A DNA stretch of 64,000 bases from an uncultured Faecalibacterium sp. (GCA_934561485.1 CAKTGS010000001.1:1-64000); one strand, 5' to 3'; positions 1 through 10,712 are shown, counted from the first letter of the stretch. A program made the numbers and translations. The notes: a model not told the origin generated them from the sequence alone.

Positions 1-70
1 TCATCAGGTTGCAGATCTGGGCCAGAAAGGTCCAGCCATCCAGGGTGATCAACGCCTGGTACAGTTCCAT
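1..70 (-). CDS. atpF: F1Fo ATP synthase subunit b, N-terminus only (partial)
   Basis: An ATG at 70 on the minus strand opens a frame reading MELYQALITLDGWTFLAQIC, which runs off the left edge of the window. It follows the c-subunit gene by 40 bp, where subunit b belongs in the usual a-c-b order. The start is typical of a b subunit, with a short leader before a membrane helix. Only 23 codons are visible, so the identity rests mainly on position. Confidence 0.7.
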   Translation of the reverse strand, partial: MELYQALITLDGWTFLAQICNLM

Positions 71-110
71 AAGCGTCCTCTCCTTTCGTTGTTTTTGGGA
101 AACCGAACGC

Positions 111-1186
<1,076 letters not shown>

Positions 1187-1189
1187 TTG

Positions 1190-1690
1190 TTAGGTTTCAC
1201 CCCCTTTGTCACGGGGTTCAGCCGCCGGGGCGGCAGCAGGTGCGGGGTCGTCCTCCACCGAGACGTCCACCGGCTCCTGCGTGGCCTTGAGCGGCTTGTA
1301 CTTGCCGGTTATTTGCAGATAATAAATGGTGATCCGCGGGAAAAACAGCGGCAGAACACCGGCAAATGGCTGGAAGCAGGGGGCCGCAATGGCCACCACC
1401 ACCCACAGCGCCTGCAGCAGCATTCGGCTGTTGTAGGATACCTTCAGCATTGCACTGCGCTTTTTTTCGTCCTGCTCGTCAATGACCTTCTGCACCACAA
1501 AGCAGATGCCGGCAAAGTTGCCGACTGCCACCAGTGCGCCGATCAGGCTGCCCAGAATGACCGTGTAGTCAAACCGGACCCAGCCCACAACATGCAGCGC
1601 CGCAAACAGCGCCCACATGGCCGCCGTACAGATGGCGGTGCCGCAGGCAATGCGCAGCAGCTCCTTTTTGGATTCCGGCTGCAATTTCAT
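1190..1690 (-). CDS. atpI: ATP synthase I-like membrane protein
   Basis: This is a 166-residue membrane protein with about four hydrophobic segments (around 10-32, 40-62, 85-105 and 105-125) and an acidic, Pro/Ala-rich cytoplasmic tail. Proteins of this type precede atpB in many Firmicutes and are thought to help assemble the c-ring or carry Mg2+. The ATG at 1690 has a GGAGGG site about ten bases upstream; a TTG two codons earlier lies too close to it. It ends 3 bp before atpB, so translation is probably coupled. Identification rests on position, length and topology. Confidence 0.72.
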   Translation of the reverse strand: MKLQPESKKELLRIACGTAICTAAMWALFAALHVVGWVRFDYTVILGSLIGALVAVGNFAGICFVVQKVIDEQDEKKRSAMLKVSYNSRMLLQALWVVVAIAAPCFQPFAGVLPLFFPRITIYYLQITGKYKPLKATQEPVDVSVEDDPAPAAAPAAEPRDKGGET

Positions 1691-1707
1691 ACGCAACGCT
1701 CCCTCCG

Positions 1708-1968
1708 TTACTGGTGGGTGTTAAACCCCACCCGGTGATGTTTTTCTTTTTTGCTGCGGTCCAGCCGCTCTTTGCAGAATACCCAGAAGTTCTGCGCACC
1801 GGCGGCCAGCCCCAGCGCAACAGCCGGGAGAAACAGCCACTCCGGCCAGTTCCAGTTGGTCACGGCCCACCAGCAGCCCCCCAGGCACAGCACCAGCGGC
1901 AGCAGCATGTTCAGCCCCAGCTGGGTCAGCCAGACGAGGTCTTCCAGCGCCTTATACCAGCCTTTCAA
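1708..1968 (-). CDS. AtpZ/AtpI-type small membrane protein
   Basis: This is an 86-residue protein with two hydrophobic helices (MLLPLVLCLGGCWWAV and a second after a Trp-rich turn) and a basic tail, which is the layout of the small AtpZ proteins that open many atp operons. The best start is the TTG at 1968, because GGGAGG lies nine bases upstream and no ATG is well placed. It is the first gene after the operon promoter and leads into atpI. Its role in assembly or ion supply is inferred from position. Confidence 0.62.
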   Translation of the reverse strand: MKGWYKALEDLVWLTQLGLNMLLPLVLCLGGCWWAVTNWNWPEWLFLPAVALGLAAGAQNFWVFCKERLDRSKKEKHHRVGFNTHQ

Positions 1969-2050
1969 TGCGGTTTTCCTCCCTCTTGGCCGGCATGTCC
2001 CCGGCCCCAAAACGTCCGCGGCCCGCACCGGCTAAAATTCTTATAGGCAT

Positions 2051-2079
2051 AGTATAATTCAAATCGTTGGATATTTCAA
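2051..2079 (-). promoter_or_regulatory. Promoter of the atp operon
   Basis: On the minus strand TTGAAA (2074-2079) and TATACT (2051-2056) are separated by exactly 17 bp, a near-consensus vegetative promoter. It stands about 80 bp upstream of the first small membrane protein gene and is the only strong promoter seen before the ATP synthase genes. Confidence 0.8.
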
Positions 2080-2214
2080 TCAATTTTCCACCAACTTCTA
2101 GTAAAACTTCATAATTTGCTCACATTTTTTCTACAACTGTTCTCTTCCTGTGGAGTGTGTGCGTCTGCGGGCACATCAATACCAAAAGTTTGAGGCATTC
2201 TTTGTGCAGAGTGC

Positions 2215-2247
2215 AAAAAAGCACCCGCAGCAAATCGCTGCGGGTGC
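2215..2247 (-). terminator. Rho-independent terminator after the secreted protein gene
   Basis: Perfect 11-bp arms (2221-2231 and 2237-2247) enclose a 5-base loop, followed on the minus strand by six T. It lies 34 bp beyond the stop of the gene ending at 2281. The rest of 2080-2214 holds no gene. Confidence 0.9.
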
Positions 2248-2280
2248 CTGCAGGGTTCTTTCCGATGATCGGGCAGGGGA

Positions 2281-4197
2281 TCAGCTGTCCTTGCGCTGAA
2301 TCCAGATCTGGGTGCCGTAGAAGGGGTTGGCCGTGCCGATGCACAGGCCCTGGTCGGTGGTGGCAAACACGCGCAGACCATGGTTGTACGGATCGCCGAA
2401 GCCATTGGTGGTAATGGTCTCAAAGTTCACGCCGTCCTCAGAGACGTACAGGTCAAAGCCGCGCTCTGCCTTGCGCAGGTAGTGGAGCAGCTTGATGGCG
2501 CTGGCAATGTTCTTGACCGAGATGTTCTTGAAGACGAAGTTGTAAGAGAACTTGATGGTCTGTGCCAGGGTGTTGGGGTTGCCGGTGCCATCGGCGTCCA
2601 CCTCGCCCAGAACCTTCATCAGAGTCACCAGGTAGTTCCACTCGCTCTTCCAGGACTCCGGTGCCCACTTGAAGATGTCGCCATTGGAGAACTGGCCAAA
2701 GGTCTGCAGTATGCTGCTGGTGTCAAAGGTACCCACATACAGCTTGCCATCGTACACTTCCATGCGCCAGATGTACTGGTTTTCGTTGTGGCCGAAGCCG
2801 GACTTCAGGCCGGACAGGCTGCCATTCGGGAACATCTTGGTCTTATTGCCCACAACCAGTTCCACATTCTCGTCCTTGTCCATGCGGTACAGGTTGACCG
2901 ACTGCTCCAGGTTTGCATTGATAAAGCTGCAGTCCAGGCCGCCGCCGAACTGGCCATTGGCCTTTTTGCCGGTCTTGGAGAAGAGGATGCGCTCCAGAGC
3001 GATCTCTTCATCGTTGTACTCGCCGATGTAGAGGTAATCGTTGTACACGATCAGGTTGGCTGCGCCGGAACGGGTGCGCTCCGGGTCGATGCCAAAGGTA
3101 TAGCGGGCACCGTCCTTTTCCTGGTCACCGGCCACAGCCGTCCAGGTAAAGGTGCCGTCCGGGTTCTGATCACCGCGCACAAGGGCAAAGGACTGCATGG
3201 TGTTTCTGTCCGGCATGTTGTCCTCGGTGCCGGTGCACAGAGAGACATACAGGCTGTTGTTGTACTCCACCATATCCCAGATGCTGCCACCGTAAATGCT
3301 GTCGGCATACTTGTAAGCGGGATAGTTGAACAGGTCCTCGGAATCCGCGATCTGGGTAAAGCCTTGCTCCGGGTCAGAGGAGATCAGCAGGGTGGCGTTG
3401 CTCTTGCCGGTGGTGCTGTCCATGGTCACGTTGCTGATCACCAGCTGGCCGTTGTACACGCACATGCCGCGGATGCCGGTGGACACGCCTGCACGGTAAG
3501 CTGCCATGTAGTCCTGCATACTGGAAAGGCCCTTGTACACCGACTTGCACTCATCGGTCTCCGGGTCGATCTGCCACACGCTGGGGTAGGCTCCGCTGGG
3601 GTCGCCGCGCACGGTGCCGCAGAAGTACAGCTTGCCGTTATACTCCGTTGCATTGCGGAACAGCACCGAGTAGCCGTTGACGGATGCAGCCATCAGCACC
3701 TTGGTCTCGCCGGTCTTGGTGTTGATCTTGACCAGCACGCCCTTGGACTCTGCGCCGTCTTTCTGCGCATTGAAAAAGTCGCCATTGAACATGGCGTCAA
3801 AGGTTGCGTGCAGCACCTTTTCGTCATACTTGTCGCCCAGGCTGCTCTTCATCAGGGAGAGGGTCTGCCCTATGGCGGCATAGCAGGTGCCCACGTACAG
3901 CCAATCGCCATAGCCAACTGCAGCCCAGGCATAGTTCTGGCCGCGGTCGCCGGCGTTGTAGTCCTCGTCCTCCGGGTCGGTCACCACGTCCACTGCACCC
4001 TGGCCCAGGTAGTCCACAATGCCGTCTGCCGTTTTCACATCCTTGTCCGGGTGCGAGAGCTTTTCAAACGAATAGCTGCCTGCGCTGTAGACCGAGTTGG
4101 TATCGTCCACACTCTCAGCCGAGGCCAGCAGCTGCACCGGCCCGGTCAGCAGCATACCGGCCGCCAGTACGCCGCTGAGGATCTGTTTCCAGTTCAT
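2281..4197 (-). CDS. Secreted beta-propeller-like protein, function unknown
   Basis: The 638-residue product begins with a typical signal peptide: basic MNWKQ, a hydrophobic stretch, then LLASAES with a likely cut after Ala. The ATG at 4197 is chosen because AGGAGA lies six bases upstream. There is no lipobox and no LPXTG or membrane anchor, so it should be released. The body has repeated short motifs of the form 'Y-x-x-x-L-Y-V-G' (YNNSLYVS, YNDYLYIG, YDGKLYVG), each near an aromatic or Asp-rich strand, as in beta-propeller sugar- or protein-binding folds. The gene stands alone between its own promoter and terminator. I do not recognise a specific family. Confidence 0.75.
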   Translation of the reverse strand: MNWKQILSGVLAAGMLLTGPVQLLASAESVDDTNSVYSAGSYSFEKLSHPDKDVKTADGIVDYLGQGAVDVVTDPEDEDYNAGDRGQNYAWAAVGYGDWLYVGTCYAAIGQTLSLMKSSLGDKYDEKVLHATFDAMFNGDFFNAQKDGAESKGVLVKINTKTGETKVLMAASVNGYSVLFRNATEYNGKLYFCGTVRGDPSGAYPSVWQIDPETDECKSVYKGLSSMQDYMAAYRAGVSTGIRGMCVYNGQLVISNVTMDSTTGKSNATLLISSDPEQGFTQIADSEDLFNYPAYKYADSIYGGSIWDMVEYNNSLYVSLCTGTEDNMPDRNTMQSFALVRGDQNPDGTFTWTAVAGDQEKDGARYTFGIDPERTRSGAANLIVYNDYLYIGEYNDEEIALERILFSKTGKKANGQFGGGLDCSFINANLEQSVNLYRMDKDENVELVVGNKTKMFPNGSLSGLKSGFGHNENQYIWRMEVYDGKLYVGTFDTSSILQTFGQFSNGDIFKWAPESWKSEWNYLVTLMKVLGEVDADGTGNPNTLAQTIKFSYNFVFKNISVKNIASAIKLLHYLRKAERGFDLYVSEDGVNFETITTNGFGDPYNHGLRVFATTDQGLCIGTANPFYGTQIWIQRKDS

Positions 4198-4276
4198 AGC
4201 GTTTCTCCTTTGGTTCGTCACTTTCTTTTATAAAATTGCTTGCACAATCATGAAAATTGTGTTAAGTCGGGAATTC

Positions 4277-4306
4277 AGTATAGCATATCCGTGCCAGTAT
4301 CTGCAA
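4277..4306 (-). promoter_or_regulatory. Promoter of the secreted propeller-like gene
   Basis: On the minus strand TTGCAG (4301-4306) and TATACT (4277-4282) are 18 bp apart. The start site would lie about 75 bp before the ATG at 4197. Confidence 0.65.
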
Positions 4307-4351
4307 GTGACTTTTATGCAGTTGTGCACCGCTTATGCTGAAATTTGCACA

Positions 4352-4381
4352 CAAAAGCCACCCGGCTGCTAAACAGCCGGG
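4352..4381 (-). terminator. Terminator of the glycogen operon
   Basis: Arms CCCGGCTG (4361-4368) and CAGCCGGG (4374-4381) form a tight hairpin, followed on the minus strand by TGGCTTTTGT. It lies 35 bp after the stop of glgA. Confidence 0.75.
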
Positions 4382-4415
4382 CGGCGGATGGATGCTTAAT
4401 GCTTATGCAGCCCGC

Positions 4416-5834
4416 TTACCAAAGGTTTGCGGTCTCGTTGTATAAGCCCTCATAGCTCTTGGCCGAAACATCCCAGCTGAAGTCGCACTCCATGCAGTGG
4501 TGCACCAGGTTGTGCCAGTTTTCCTTGTTGTAGTAGGCATCCTGTGCATGGCAGCAGGCCTCGTACAGCTCGTGGGCACTGTAGCCGGCAAAGGTAAAGC
4601 CGTTGCCGTCACCCATGGTGCTGTCGTGGATGGAGTCGCGCAGGCCGCCGGTCTCGCGGACGATGGGCGGCGTGCCGTAACGGCAGGCCACCATCTGGGC
4701 CAGGCCGCAGGGTTCGCTCTTGGAGGGCATGATGAAGGCATCGGCACCTGCGTAGATCTCCTGCGACAGTGTCGGCTCAAAGCCGATGTAGGTGCCCACG
4801 CGGCCCGGGTGACGGGCGCACAGGTCGGAGAAGAAGCTCTCGTACTGGCTCTCGCCGCTGCCCAGGATCACCAGCTCGATGCCGCGGTCCACCAGGCCAT
4901 CAGCGATGCTCTGCACCAGGTCAAAGCCCTTCATGCCGACCATACGGCTGACCATGCCAAACACGGGGCTGCCGTCCTTGTTCAGGCCGAACTTATCCTG
5001 CAGGGCTTCTTTGCACTTGGCCTTGCCCTCTTCAAAGGTGTCAATGCTGTAATTGCAGGGAATGTGCTTGTCGGTAGCGGGGTCGTTGGCGTCCATGTCG
5101 ATGCCGTTCAGGATGCCGCACAGCTTGTACTGCTTCTCGCGCAGCAGAGCGTCCAGACCGTAGCTGAACCAGGGGTCCAGGATCTCCTGGGCGTAGGTGG
5201 GGCTGACGGTGGTGATCTTGTCGGCGGTCTCAAAGGCGCCCTTCATGAAGTTGGCGCAGCCATCATACTCCACAATGTGCTGGTCCCGGCGGCCGATGCC
5301 GCAGGTGTCTTCCAGAATGTCGGTGCCGTACTTGCCCTGGTAGGCAATGTTGTGGATGGTGAACACCGTCTTGATGCGGTTGAACTTATCCAGGTGGCGG
5401 TAGTACAGGTTCAGGTACACGGGCACCAGAGCGGTCTGCCAGTCGTTGCAGTTGATGATGTCCGGGGTGAAGTCGATGTAGAACAAGGTCTCCAGCACGG
5501 CACGGGAGAAGAAGGCAAAACGTTCGCCGTCATCGTAAAAGCCGTACAGGCCGCGGCGCTTGAAGTAATATTCGTTGTCCAGGAAGTAGTAGGTCACGCC
5601 GTCCACTTCGGCCTTGAACAGGCCGCAGTACTGGCTGCGCCAGCCCACAGGCACCGAATAGTTGGTAACGTACTCCAGCAGCTCGCGGTGCTTCAGGTCG
5701 CCGTACAGGGGCATGATGACGCGGGCGTCCACGCCGTCCTTCACCAAAGCCTTGGGCAGTGCACCGGCCACATCGGCCAGACCGCCGGATTTTGCAAAGG
5801 GATTGGCTTCCGAAGCAGCATACAGGATTCTCAT
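4416..5834 (-). CDS. glgA: Glycogen synthase (ADP-glucose dependent, GT5)
   Basis: GlgA adds glucosyl units from ADP-glucose to the non-reducing end of alpha-1,4-glucan in the cytoplasm. The 472-residue length is normal. The N-terminus MRILYAASEANPFAKSGGLA holds the conserved KSGGL nucleotide-sugar motif, followed by ADVAGALPKAL. The C-terminal half has the GT-B donor region with the PSKSEPCGLAQM motif. It is the last gene of the glgB-glgC-glgD-glgA run. It is separated from glgD by 164 bp containing a GC-rich hairpin sequence, so it may also be processed or expressed separately. Confidence 0.96.
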   Translation of the reverse strand: MRILYAASEANPFAKSGGLADVAGALPKALVKDGVDARVIMPLYGDLKHRELLEYVTNYSVPVGWRSQYCGLFKAEVDGVTYYFLDNEYYFKRRGLYGFYDDGERFAFFSRAVLETLFYIDFTPDIINCNDWQTALVPVYLNLYYRHLDKFNRIKTVFTIHNIAYQGKYGTDILEDTCGIGRRDQHIVEYDGCANFMKGAFETADKITTVSPTYAQEILDPWFSYGLDALLREKQYKLCGILNGIDMDANDPATDKHIPCNYSIDTFEEGKAKCKEALQDKFGLNKDGSPVFGMVSRMVGMKGFDLVQSIADGLVDRGIELVILGSGESQYESFFSDLCARHPGRVGTYIGFEPTLSQEIYAGADAFIMPSKSEPCGLAQMVACRYGTPPIVRETGGLRDSIHDSTMGDGNGFTFAGYSAHELYEACCHAQDAYYNKENWHNLVHHCMECDFSWDVSAKSYEGLYNETANLW

Positions 5835-5939
5835 AAATTGCTCCTTCCATATTCCAAAAAGAGTTCGTGTTCCCTTCCGCCGGGCAATGCGGCGGCACGA
5901 AAGTTTTCAAACAAAAGAGCAGGCGGGGGCACAACGGCC

Positions 5940-5980
5940 CCCGCCCCTCTTGAGAGGGGCTACCGGGGAGGAAGCCGCCC
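5940..5980. repeat. GC-rich palindromic intergenic sequence between glgD and glgA
   Basis: The gap holds short self-complementary GC-rich blocks, including GCCCCTCTTGAGAGGGGC. It may be a transcript-processing hairpin or a degenerate intergenic repeat. It does not clearly match the other repeat family of this window. Confidence 0.4.
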
Positions 5981-5998
5981 CTATGGATGATTCAAAGG

Positions 5999-7126
5999 TC
6001 AGACGGTGTGGTTCTTCTGCACGTAGACCGGGAAGCTCTCGGTGCCGGACAGCTTTTTACCAGCGGTGATCTTCACGTTCTTATCGGTCACCACGCAGTC
6101 CAGTGCGGCATCTGCTTCCACCACGGTATCCTGCATGAGCACGCAGTTCTTGACCACAGCACCCTTCTTGATCTGCACGCCGCGGAACAGCACGCAGTTC
6201 TCCACGGTGCCCTCGATCACGCAGCCATCCGCCAGAATGGAATCCGTGACCTTGGAACCGGTGACGTAACGGGTGGGGTTGTCGTCACGGATCTTGGTGT
6301 AAACCGGGCTGCTCTTCGGGAACAGAGCCTCTAGGTTCTGCTCATCGGTCAGCTTCAGGTTCTCGTCAAAGTAGCTCTTCATGTCGCAGACATGGGCCAC
6401 ATAGCCGGTGTACTCCAGAGCATGGATGTTCAGGATGTTGACGTTGTGGGCCAGGATGTCGCGCTCGAAGTAGATCAGGCCGCGGGAGGTGGCGTCCTTG
6501 ACCAGCTTGATCAGGGTCTCGCGCTCCAGCACATAAATGTTCAGGTCCAGGTTCTGCACACCGGGGCGGTAATCGTTGAACAGCAGCTCGGTCACACGGC
6601 CGTCTGCATCCACGGTCAGGGTGTAGTTGTCGTTCTTGCGGCCCTCGGGGATCTCGGTTTTCTGATAAGCAACGGTCACATCTGCACCGCTTGCCTGATG
6701 GGCATCCAGCAGAGCGTTGAAGTCGTAGTTGATGGCAATGTTGGCATCGCTCATGACCACATACTTCTCCTTCTGATTCTCCAGGAAGTTCAGGATGGAG
6801 CCCAGAGCCTCCACACGGCCGGAGTAAATGCGCACGCCCTTTTCTGCAAAGGGAGGCACAATGTTCAGGCCGCCGTGGCGGCGGGCCATATCCCACTCGC
6901 GGCCGGTGCCCAGATGGTCCATCAGGGAGTGGTAGTTTTTGCGCACCACAATGGACACGTTGGAAATGCCGCAGTTTGCCATGCTGGACAGAACAAAGTC
7001 CACCATGCGGTAACGGCCTGCAAAGGGAATCGAGGCCATTGCGCGCTCGGTCACCAGTTCGGGAACGGTATTGTCATAGCTGTTGGGGAAAATAATGCCC
7101 AACGCATTGGTGTTCTGTCTCAGCAT
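5999..7126 (-). CDS. glgD: GlgD, non-catalytic partner of ADP-glucose pyrophosphorylase
   Basis: This 375-residue homologue of GlgC lacks the catalytic glycine-rich GGxGxRL loop at its N-terminus, reading [13 protein letters not shown] there. It keeps the AGRYRMVDF fold motif and the C-terminal left-handed helix repeats. In Firmicutes GlgD forms a heteromer with GlgC and tunes the enzyme that makes ADP-glucose from glucose-1-phosphate and ATP. Its start overlaps the end of glgC by 7 bp, which indicates translational coupling and fixed stoichiometry. Confidence 0.95.
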   Translation of the reverse strand: MLRQNTNALGIIFPNSYDNTVPELVTERAMASIPFAGRYRMVDFVLSSMANCGISNVSIVVRKNYHSLMDHLGTGREWDMARRHGGLNIVPPFAEKGVRIYSGRVEALGSILNFLENQKEKYVVMSDANIAINYDFNALLDAHQASGADVTVAYQKTEIPEGRKNDNYTLTVDADGRVTELLFNDYRPGVQNLDLNIYVLERETLIKLVKDATSRGLIYFERDILAHNVNILNIHALEYTGYVAHVCDMKSYFDENLKLTDEQNLEALFPKSSPVYTKIRDDNPTRYVTGSKVTDSILADGCVIEGTVENCVLFRGVQIKKGAVVKNCVLMQDTVVEADAALDCVVTDKNVKITAGKKLSGTESFPVYVQKNHTV

Positions 7127-8313
7127 ACTTCCACACCCTCCTTGACGGATTCAAAGACTTTTGCGCCCTCCTTGACGGCAGCGCCTGCACCGATGGTCAG
7201 GCCGGTGCCCACGTGTGCGATGGGGCCATCGCCGCCGATCTTGGCACCTGCGCCCACCACGACATCCTCAGCCAGGATGCAGCGCTTGACCACGGCACCT
7301 GCCTTGACGACCACGCCATCCATCAGGACGGCATCTTCCACGGTAGCGCCCTCTTCCACGGTGACGCCTGCGCTCAGCACAGAGTGCTTGACGGTGCCGT
7401 AGATCTTGCAGCCCTCGGTCACGAGAGAATCCTGCACCACGGCGCGGGGGCCGATCTTCTGGGCCGGCAGCACGGGGTTGCGGCTATAGATCTTCCAGGT
7501 CTTGTCAAAGATATCAATGCCGGAGTTTTCGGGGTCCAGCACTTCCATGTTGGCTTCCCACAGGCTGTCGATGGTGCCCACGTCACGCCAGTAGCCGGCA
7601 AAGCGGTATGCATACATCTTGCGGCCGTCACGCAGCAGGGCCGGGATGATGTTCATGCCAAAGTCGTTCTTGGAGTTGGGGTCTGCCTCGTCCTCTTCCA
7701 GGTACTTCTTCAGGACATCCCAGTTGAAGATGTAAATGCCCATGGAAGCCAGGTTGGACTTGGGTACCGGGGGCTTTTCCTGGAACTCGGTGATGCGGTC
7801 GTTCTCGTCCGCCACCATCAGGCCGAAGCGGGAAGCTTCCTTCCAGTCCACTTCCATAACGGCCACCGAGAACTCAGCGCCCTTTTCCTTGTGGAAGCGC
7901 AGGAAGTCGGCATAGTCCTGCTTGCAGATCTGGTCACCGGACAGGATGATCACATACTCGGGATCGTAGCTGTCGATGAAGCCGATGTTCTGATAGATGG
8001 CGTTTGCAGTGCCCTTGTACCAGTCGGTGCCCTTTGCCTGCTCGTAGGGGGGCAGGGTGTGCACGCCGCCGTACAGGCGGTCCAGATCCCAGGGCTGGCC
8101 GTTGCCGATGTACTCGTTCAGCTTCTGGGGCTGATACTGGGTCGCAATGCCAACGGTATCAATGTTGGAGTTCACGCAGTTGGACAGCGGGAAGTCCACG
8201 ATGCGGTACTTACCGCCGAAGGACACCGCCGGTTTCGCCGTCTTTTGTGTCAGCGCGTACAAACGCGAGCCACGTCCGCCGGCAAGGATCATTGCCACAA
8301 TTTCTTTTGCCAT
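7120..8313 (-). CDS. glgC: Glucose-1-phosphate adenylyltransferase, catalytic subunit
   Basis: GlgC makes ADP-glucose, the committed step of glycogen synthesis. The 397-residue protein carries the nucleotide-binding loop [13 protein letters not shown] (residues 10-22), the [12 protein letters not shown] motif and a C-terminal hexapeptide-repeat domain. It follows glgB by about 100 bp and overlaps glgD. All glycogen genes here lie on the minus strand, with one strong promoter found upstream of glgB. Confidence 0.97.
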   Translation of the reverse strand: MAKEIVAMILAGGRGSRLYALTQKTAKPAVSFGGKYRIVDFPLSNCVNSNIDTVGIATQYQPQKLNEYIGNGQPWDLDRLYGGVHTLPPYEQAKGTDWYKGTANAIYQNIGFIDSYDPEYVIILSGDQICKQDYADFLRFHKEKGAEFSVAVMEVDWKEASRFGLMVADENDRITEFQEKPPVPKSNLASMGIYIFNWDVLKKYLEEDEADPNSKNDFGMNIIPALLRDGRKMYAYRFAGYWRDVGTIDSLWEANMEVLDPENSGIDIFDKTWKIYSRNPVLPAQKIGPRAVVQDSLVTEGCKIYGTVKHSVLSAGVTVEEGATVEDAVLMDGVVVKAGAVVKRCILAEDVVVGAGAKIGGDGPIAHVGTGLTIGAGAAVKEGAKVFESVKEGVEVC

Positions 8314-8412
8314 AGCTTTATTCTCCCCTTTAACATTACCATTTCCGCGCTTGGATTTTTGCGGAAATGAGCGTCAACAATGTACGGTTCCGGGTCGTCC
8401 GGAGGGCCGGGA

Positions 8413-10626
8413 TCACTCTTTCGGCTCCTTCGGTTTACGGGTGCGCTTTGCAGGAGCCTTTTCTGCCTTGGGTTCCGCCTCTGCCTTTGCCTTACGGGTG
8501 GTTTTCTTGGCAGGCTTTTCAGCCGGGGCCTCCGCTTCTGCCTTTGCCTTGCGGCCGGGCTTTTTGGCCGGTTTTTCCGCCGGGGCTTCGGCTTTTGCTT
8601 TGCGGCCGGGCTTCTTCACAGCCTTTTCCGGCTCCGCAGCCTTTGTGGCCTTCGTCTTGCGGACGGCGGGCTTCTTTTCGGCCTTTTCGGCTTTCTCCTC
8701 TGCTGCCTTGCGGGTGCGCTTTGCGGGCACCTCAAAGTACAGGGTGCTCATGGGCGGCAGGGTAATGGTGATGCTCTGCTCAAAGCCGTGCAGCGGCTTT
8801 TTGTGGGTGCGCACCGACTTGTTGTGCACCGCGCCGGATCCGCCAAAGGCCTCGTCATCGCTGTTCAGCACTTCCTTATAGGTGCCGGCCACCGGTGCAC
8901 CCAGGGCGTAGCCCTCGCGCAGGACGGGGTTGAAGTTGCACACCACCAGGATCTGCTTGCCGGAGGCATCCTTGCGCAGGAACGCCACAACGCTCTGCTG
9001 CGAGTCGTCCGGCACGATCCACTGGAAGCCTTCCCAGCTGTAGTCGATCTGCCAGAGGGCAGGGTGCTCTTTGTAGAAGGCATTCAGGGTCTTGACGTAG
9101 TTCTTCAGCTCGGTGTGCTTGTCGTAGCCCAGCAGCATCCAGTCCAGCTGCTTTGCTTCGTTCCACTCCGCAAACTGGCCGAACTCCTGGCCCATGAACA
9201 GCAGTTTCTTGCCAGGGTGCGCCATCATGTAGCCAAAGAAGGTGCGCAGGTTGGCAAACTTGGCTTCGTACTCGCCGGGCATCTTGTTGATCAGGCTGCC
9301 CTTGCCGTGCACCACTTCATCGTGGCTGATGGGCAGCACAAAGTTCTCGCTGAAGGCGTAGAAGAAGCTGAAGGTGACCTTGTTGTGGTTGCCTGCGCGG
9401 AAGAGCGGATCGGTTTTCATGTAGCTGAGCATGTCGTTCATCCAGCCCATGTTCCACTTGAAGTTGAAACCCAGGCCGCCGTCCGAAGCAGGCTTTGTGA
9501 CCATGGGCCAGGCCGTGGATTCTTCTGCGATCATGTACTTGTGGGGGTGGCGGCCCAGCACGGTGTTGTTGAGCTTGCGCAGGAAGGCAACGGCTTCCAG
9601 GTTTTCCTTGCCGCCGTCCTTGTTCGGCTCCCACTCGCCCTGCTTGCGGTTGTAGTCCAGATACAGCATGGAGGCCACGGCGTCCACCCGCAGGCCATCG
9701 ATGTGGTACTGTTCCAGCCAGTACAGTGCACTGGAAATGAGGAAGCTCTGCACCTCGTTGCGGCCAAAGTCGAACACCATGGTGCCCCACTCCTTGTGCT
9801 CGCCGCGCTTGGGGTTGGGGTCCTCGTAGCAGGGTTCGCCGTCAAAGCTGTACAGGCCGAAGGCATCCTTGGGGAAGTGGGCGGGCACCCAGTCCATGAT
9901 GACGCCGATGCCGGCTTCGTGCAGCTTGTCCACAAAGGCCATCAGGTCCTTGGGGGTGCCGTAGCGGCTGGTGGGGGCAAAATAACCGGTGACCTGGTAG
10001 CCCCAGCTGCCATCGAAGGGATATTCCATTACCGGCAGCAGCTCCACATGGGTGTAGCCCATCTCGGTGATGTACGGGATCAGCGCATCGGCCAGCTCGG
10101 AGTAATTGTAGGGCTTGCCGCCCTCCTTCATTTTCCAGCTGCCGGCGTGCATCTCGTAGATGTTCATCGGCCCGTTGATCACGTCCGCCTTTTTCTGGGC
10201 CGCCTGCCAGGCGTCATCGTGCCAGGCAAAGCCGCCGATGTCGTACACCTTGCTGCCGTTGGACGGACGGGTCTCGGCATGAAAGGCATAGGGGTCTGCC
10301 TTGTAAACAAGGTCCCCTGCGCGGGTGGTTACGCAATATTTGTAAACGTCATATTCCTTCACACCGGGAATGAACAACTCCCACACAGAGTCGCCATCCA
10401 CCTTGCGCATCGGGTGGCTGCCCGGTTTCCAGCTGTTGAAATCGCCCACAACGCTGATCGCGGCTGCATGCGGTGCCCACACACGGAACACCACGCCGGT
10501 CTCCCCGGCACGGCTTTCCAGATGTGCACCGAAGTAACGGTAGGCTTCACAGTTGTTGCCCTGCTTGAACAGATACACCGGCAGATCCGATGCATTGCTC
10601 TGAATCTTTTCTTCGGTCGGTTTCAT
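8413..10626 (-). CDS. glgB: 1,4-alpha-glucan branching enzyme with a Lys/Ala-rich tail
   Basis: GlgB (GH13) moves glucan segments to form alpha-1,6 branches. The protein has an N-terminal beta-sandwich (CBM48-like), a catalytic barrel and a C-terminal sandwich ending near residue 634. The barrel shows nucleophile Asp in GLRVDAVASML, acid/base Glu in MIAEESTAW and the third carboxylate in PISHDEVVHG. The ATG at 10626 follows GGGGAGGAG. Unusually, about 103 further residues follow, almost all Lys, Ala, Glu and Pro, with repeats such as KKPGRKAKAEA. This resembles the tails of bacterial histone-like proteins, not a known glucan module. Family length without the tail is about 630-650. Confidence 0.95.
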   Translation of the reverse strand: MKPTEEKIQSNASDLPVYLFKQGNNCEAYRYFGAHLESRAGETGVVFRVWAPHAAAISVVGDFNSWKPGSHPMRKVDGDSVWELFIPGVKEYDVYKYCVTTRAGDLVYKADPYAFHAETRPSNGSKVYDIGGFAWHDDAWQAAQKKADVINGPMNIYEMHAGSWKMKEGGKPYNYSELADALIPYITEMGYTHVELLPVMEYPFDGSWGYQVTGYFAPTSRYGTPKDLMAFVDKLHEAGIGVIMDWVPAHFPKDAFGLYSFDGEPCYEDPNPKRGEHKEWGTMVFDFGRNEVQSFLISSALYWLEQYHIDGLRVDAVASMLYLDYNRKQGEWEPNKDGGKENLEAVAFLRKLNNTVLGRHPHKYMIAEESTAWPMVTKPASDGGLGFNFKWNMGWMNDMLSYMKTDPLFRAGNHNKVTFSFFYAFSENFVLPISHDEVVHGKGSLINKMPGEYEAKFANLRTFFGYMMAHPGKKLLFMGQEFGQFAEWNEAKQLDWMLLGYDKHTELKNYVKTLNAFYKEHPALWQIDYSWEGFQWIVPDDSQQSVVAFLRKDASGKQILVVCNFNPVLREGYALGAPVAGTYKEVLNSDDEAFGGSGAVHNKSVRTHKKPLHGFEQSITITLPPMSTLYFEVPAKRTRKAAEEKAEKAEKKPAVRKTKATKAAEPEKAVKKPGRKAKAEAPAEKPAKKPGRKAKAEAEAPAEKPAKKTTRKAKAEAEPKAEKAPAKRTRKPKEPKE

Positions 10627-10683
10627 AGACTGCTCCTCCCCGTACAAGCACGCGAACGCGCACCTGTAGCTTTTTACCCTTTT

Positions 10684-10712
10684 ATATTAAAGAATTCCGA
10701 CCATTTTTTCAA
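10684..10712 (-). promoter_or_regulatory. Promoter of the glycogen operon
   Basis: On the minus strand TTGAAA (10707-10712) and TAATAT (10684-10689) are 17 bp apart. The start site lies roughly 50 bp before glgB. Confidence 0.75.
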
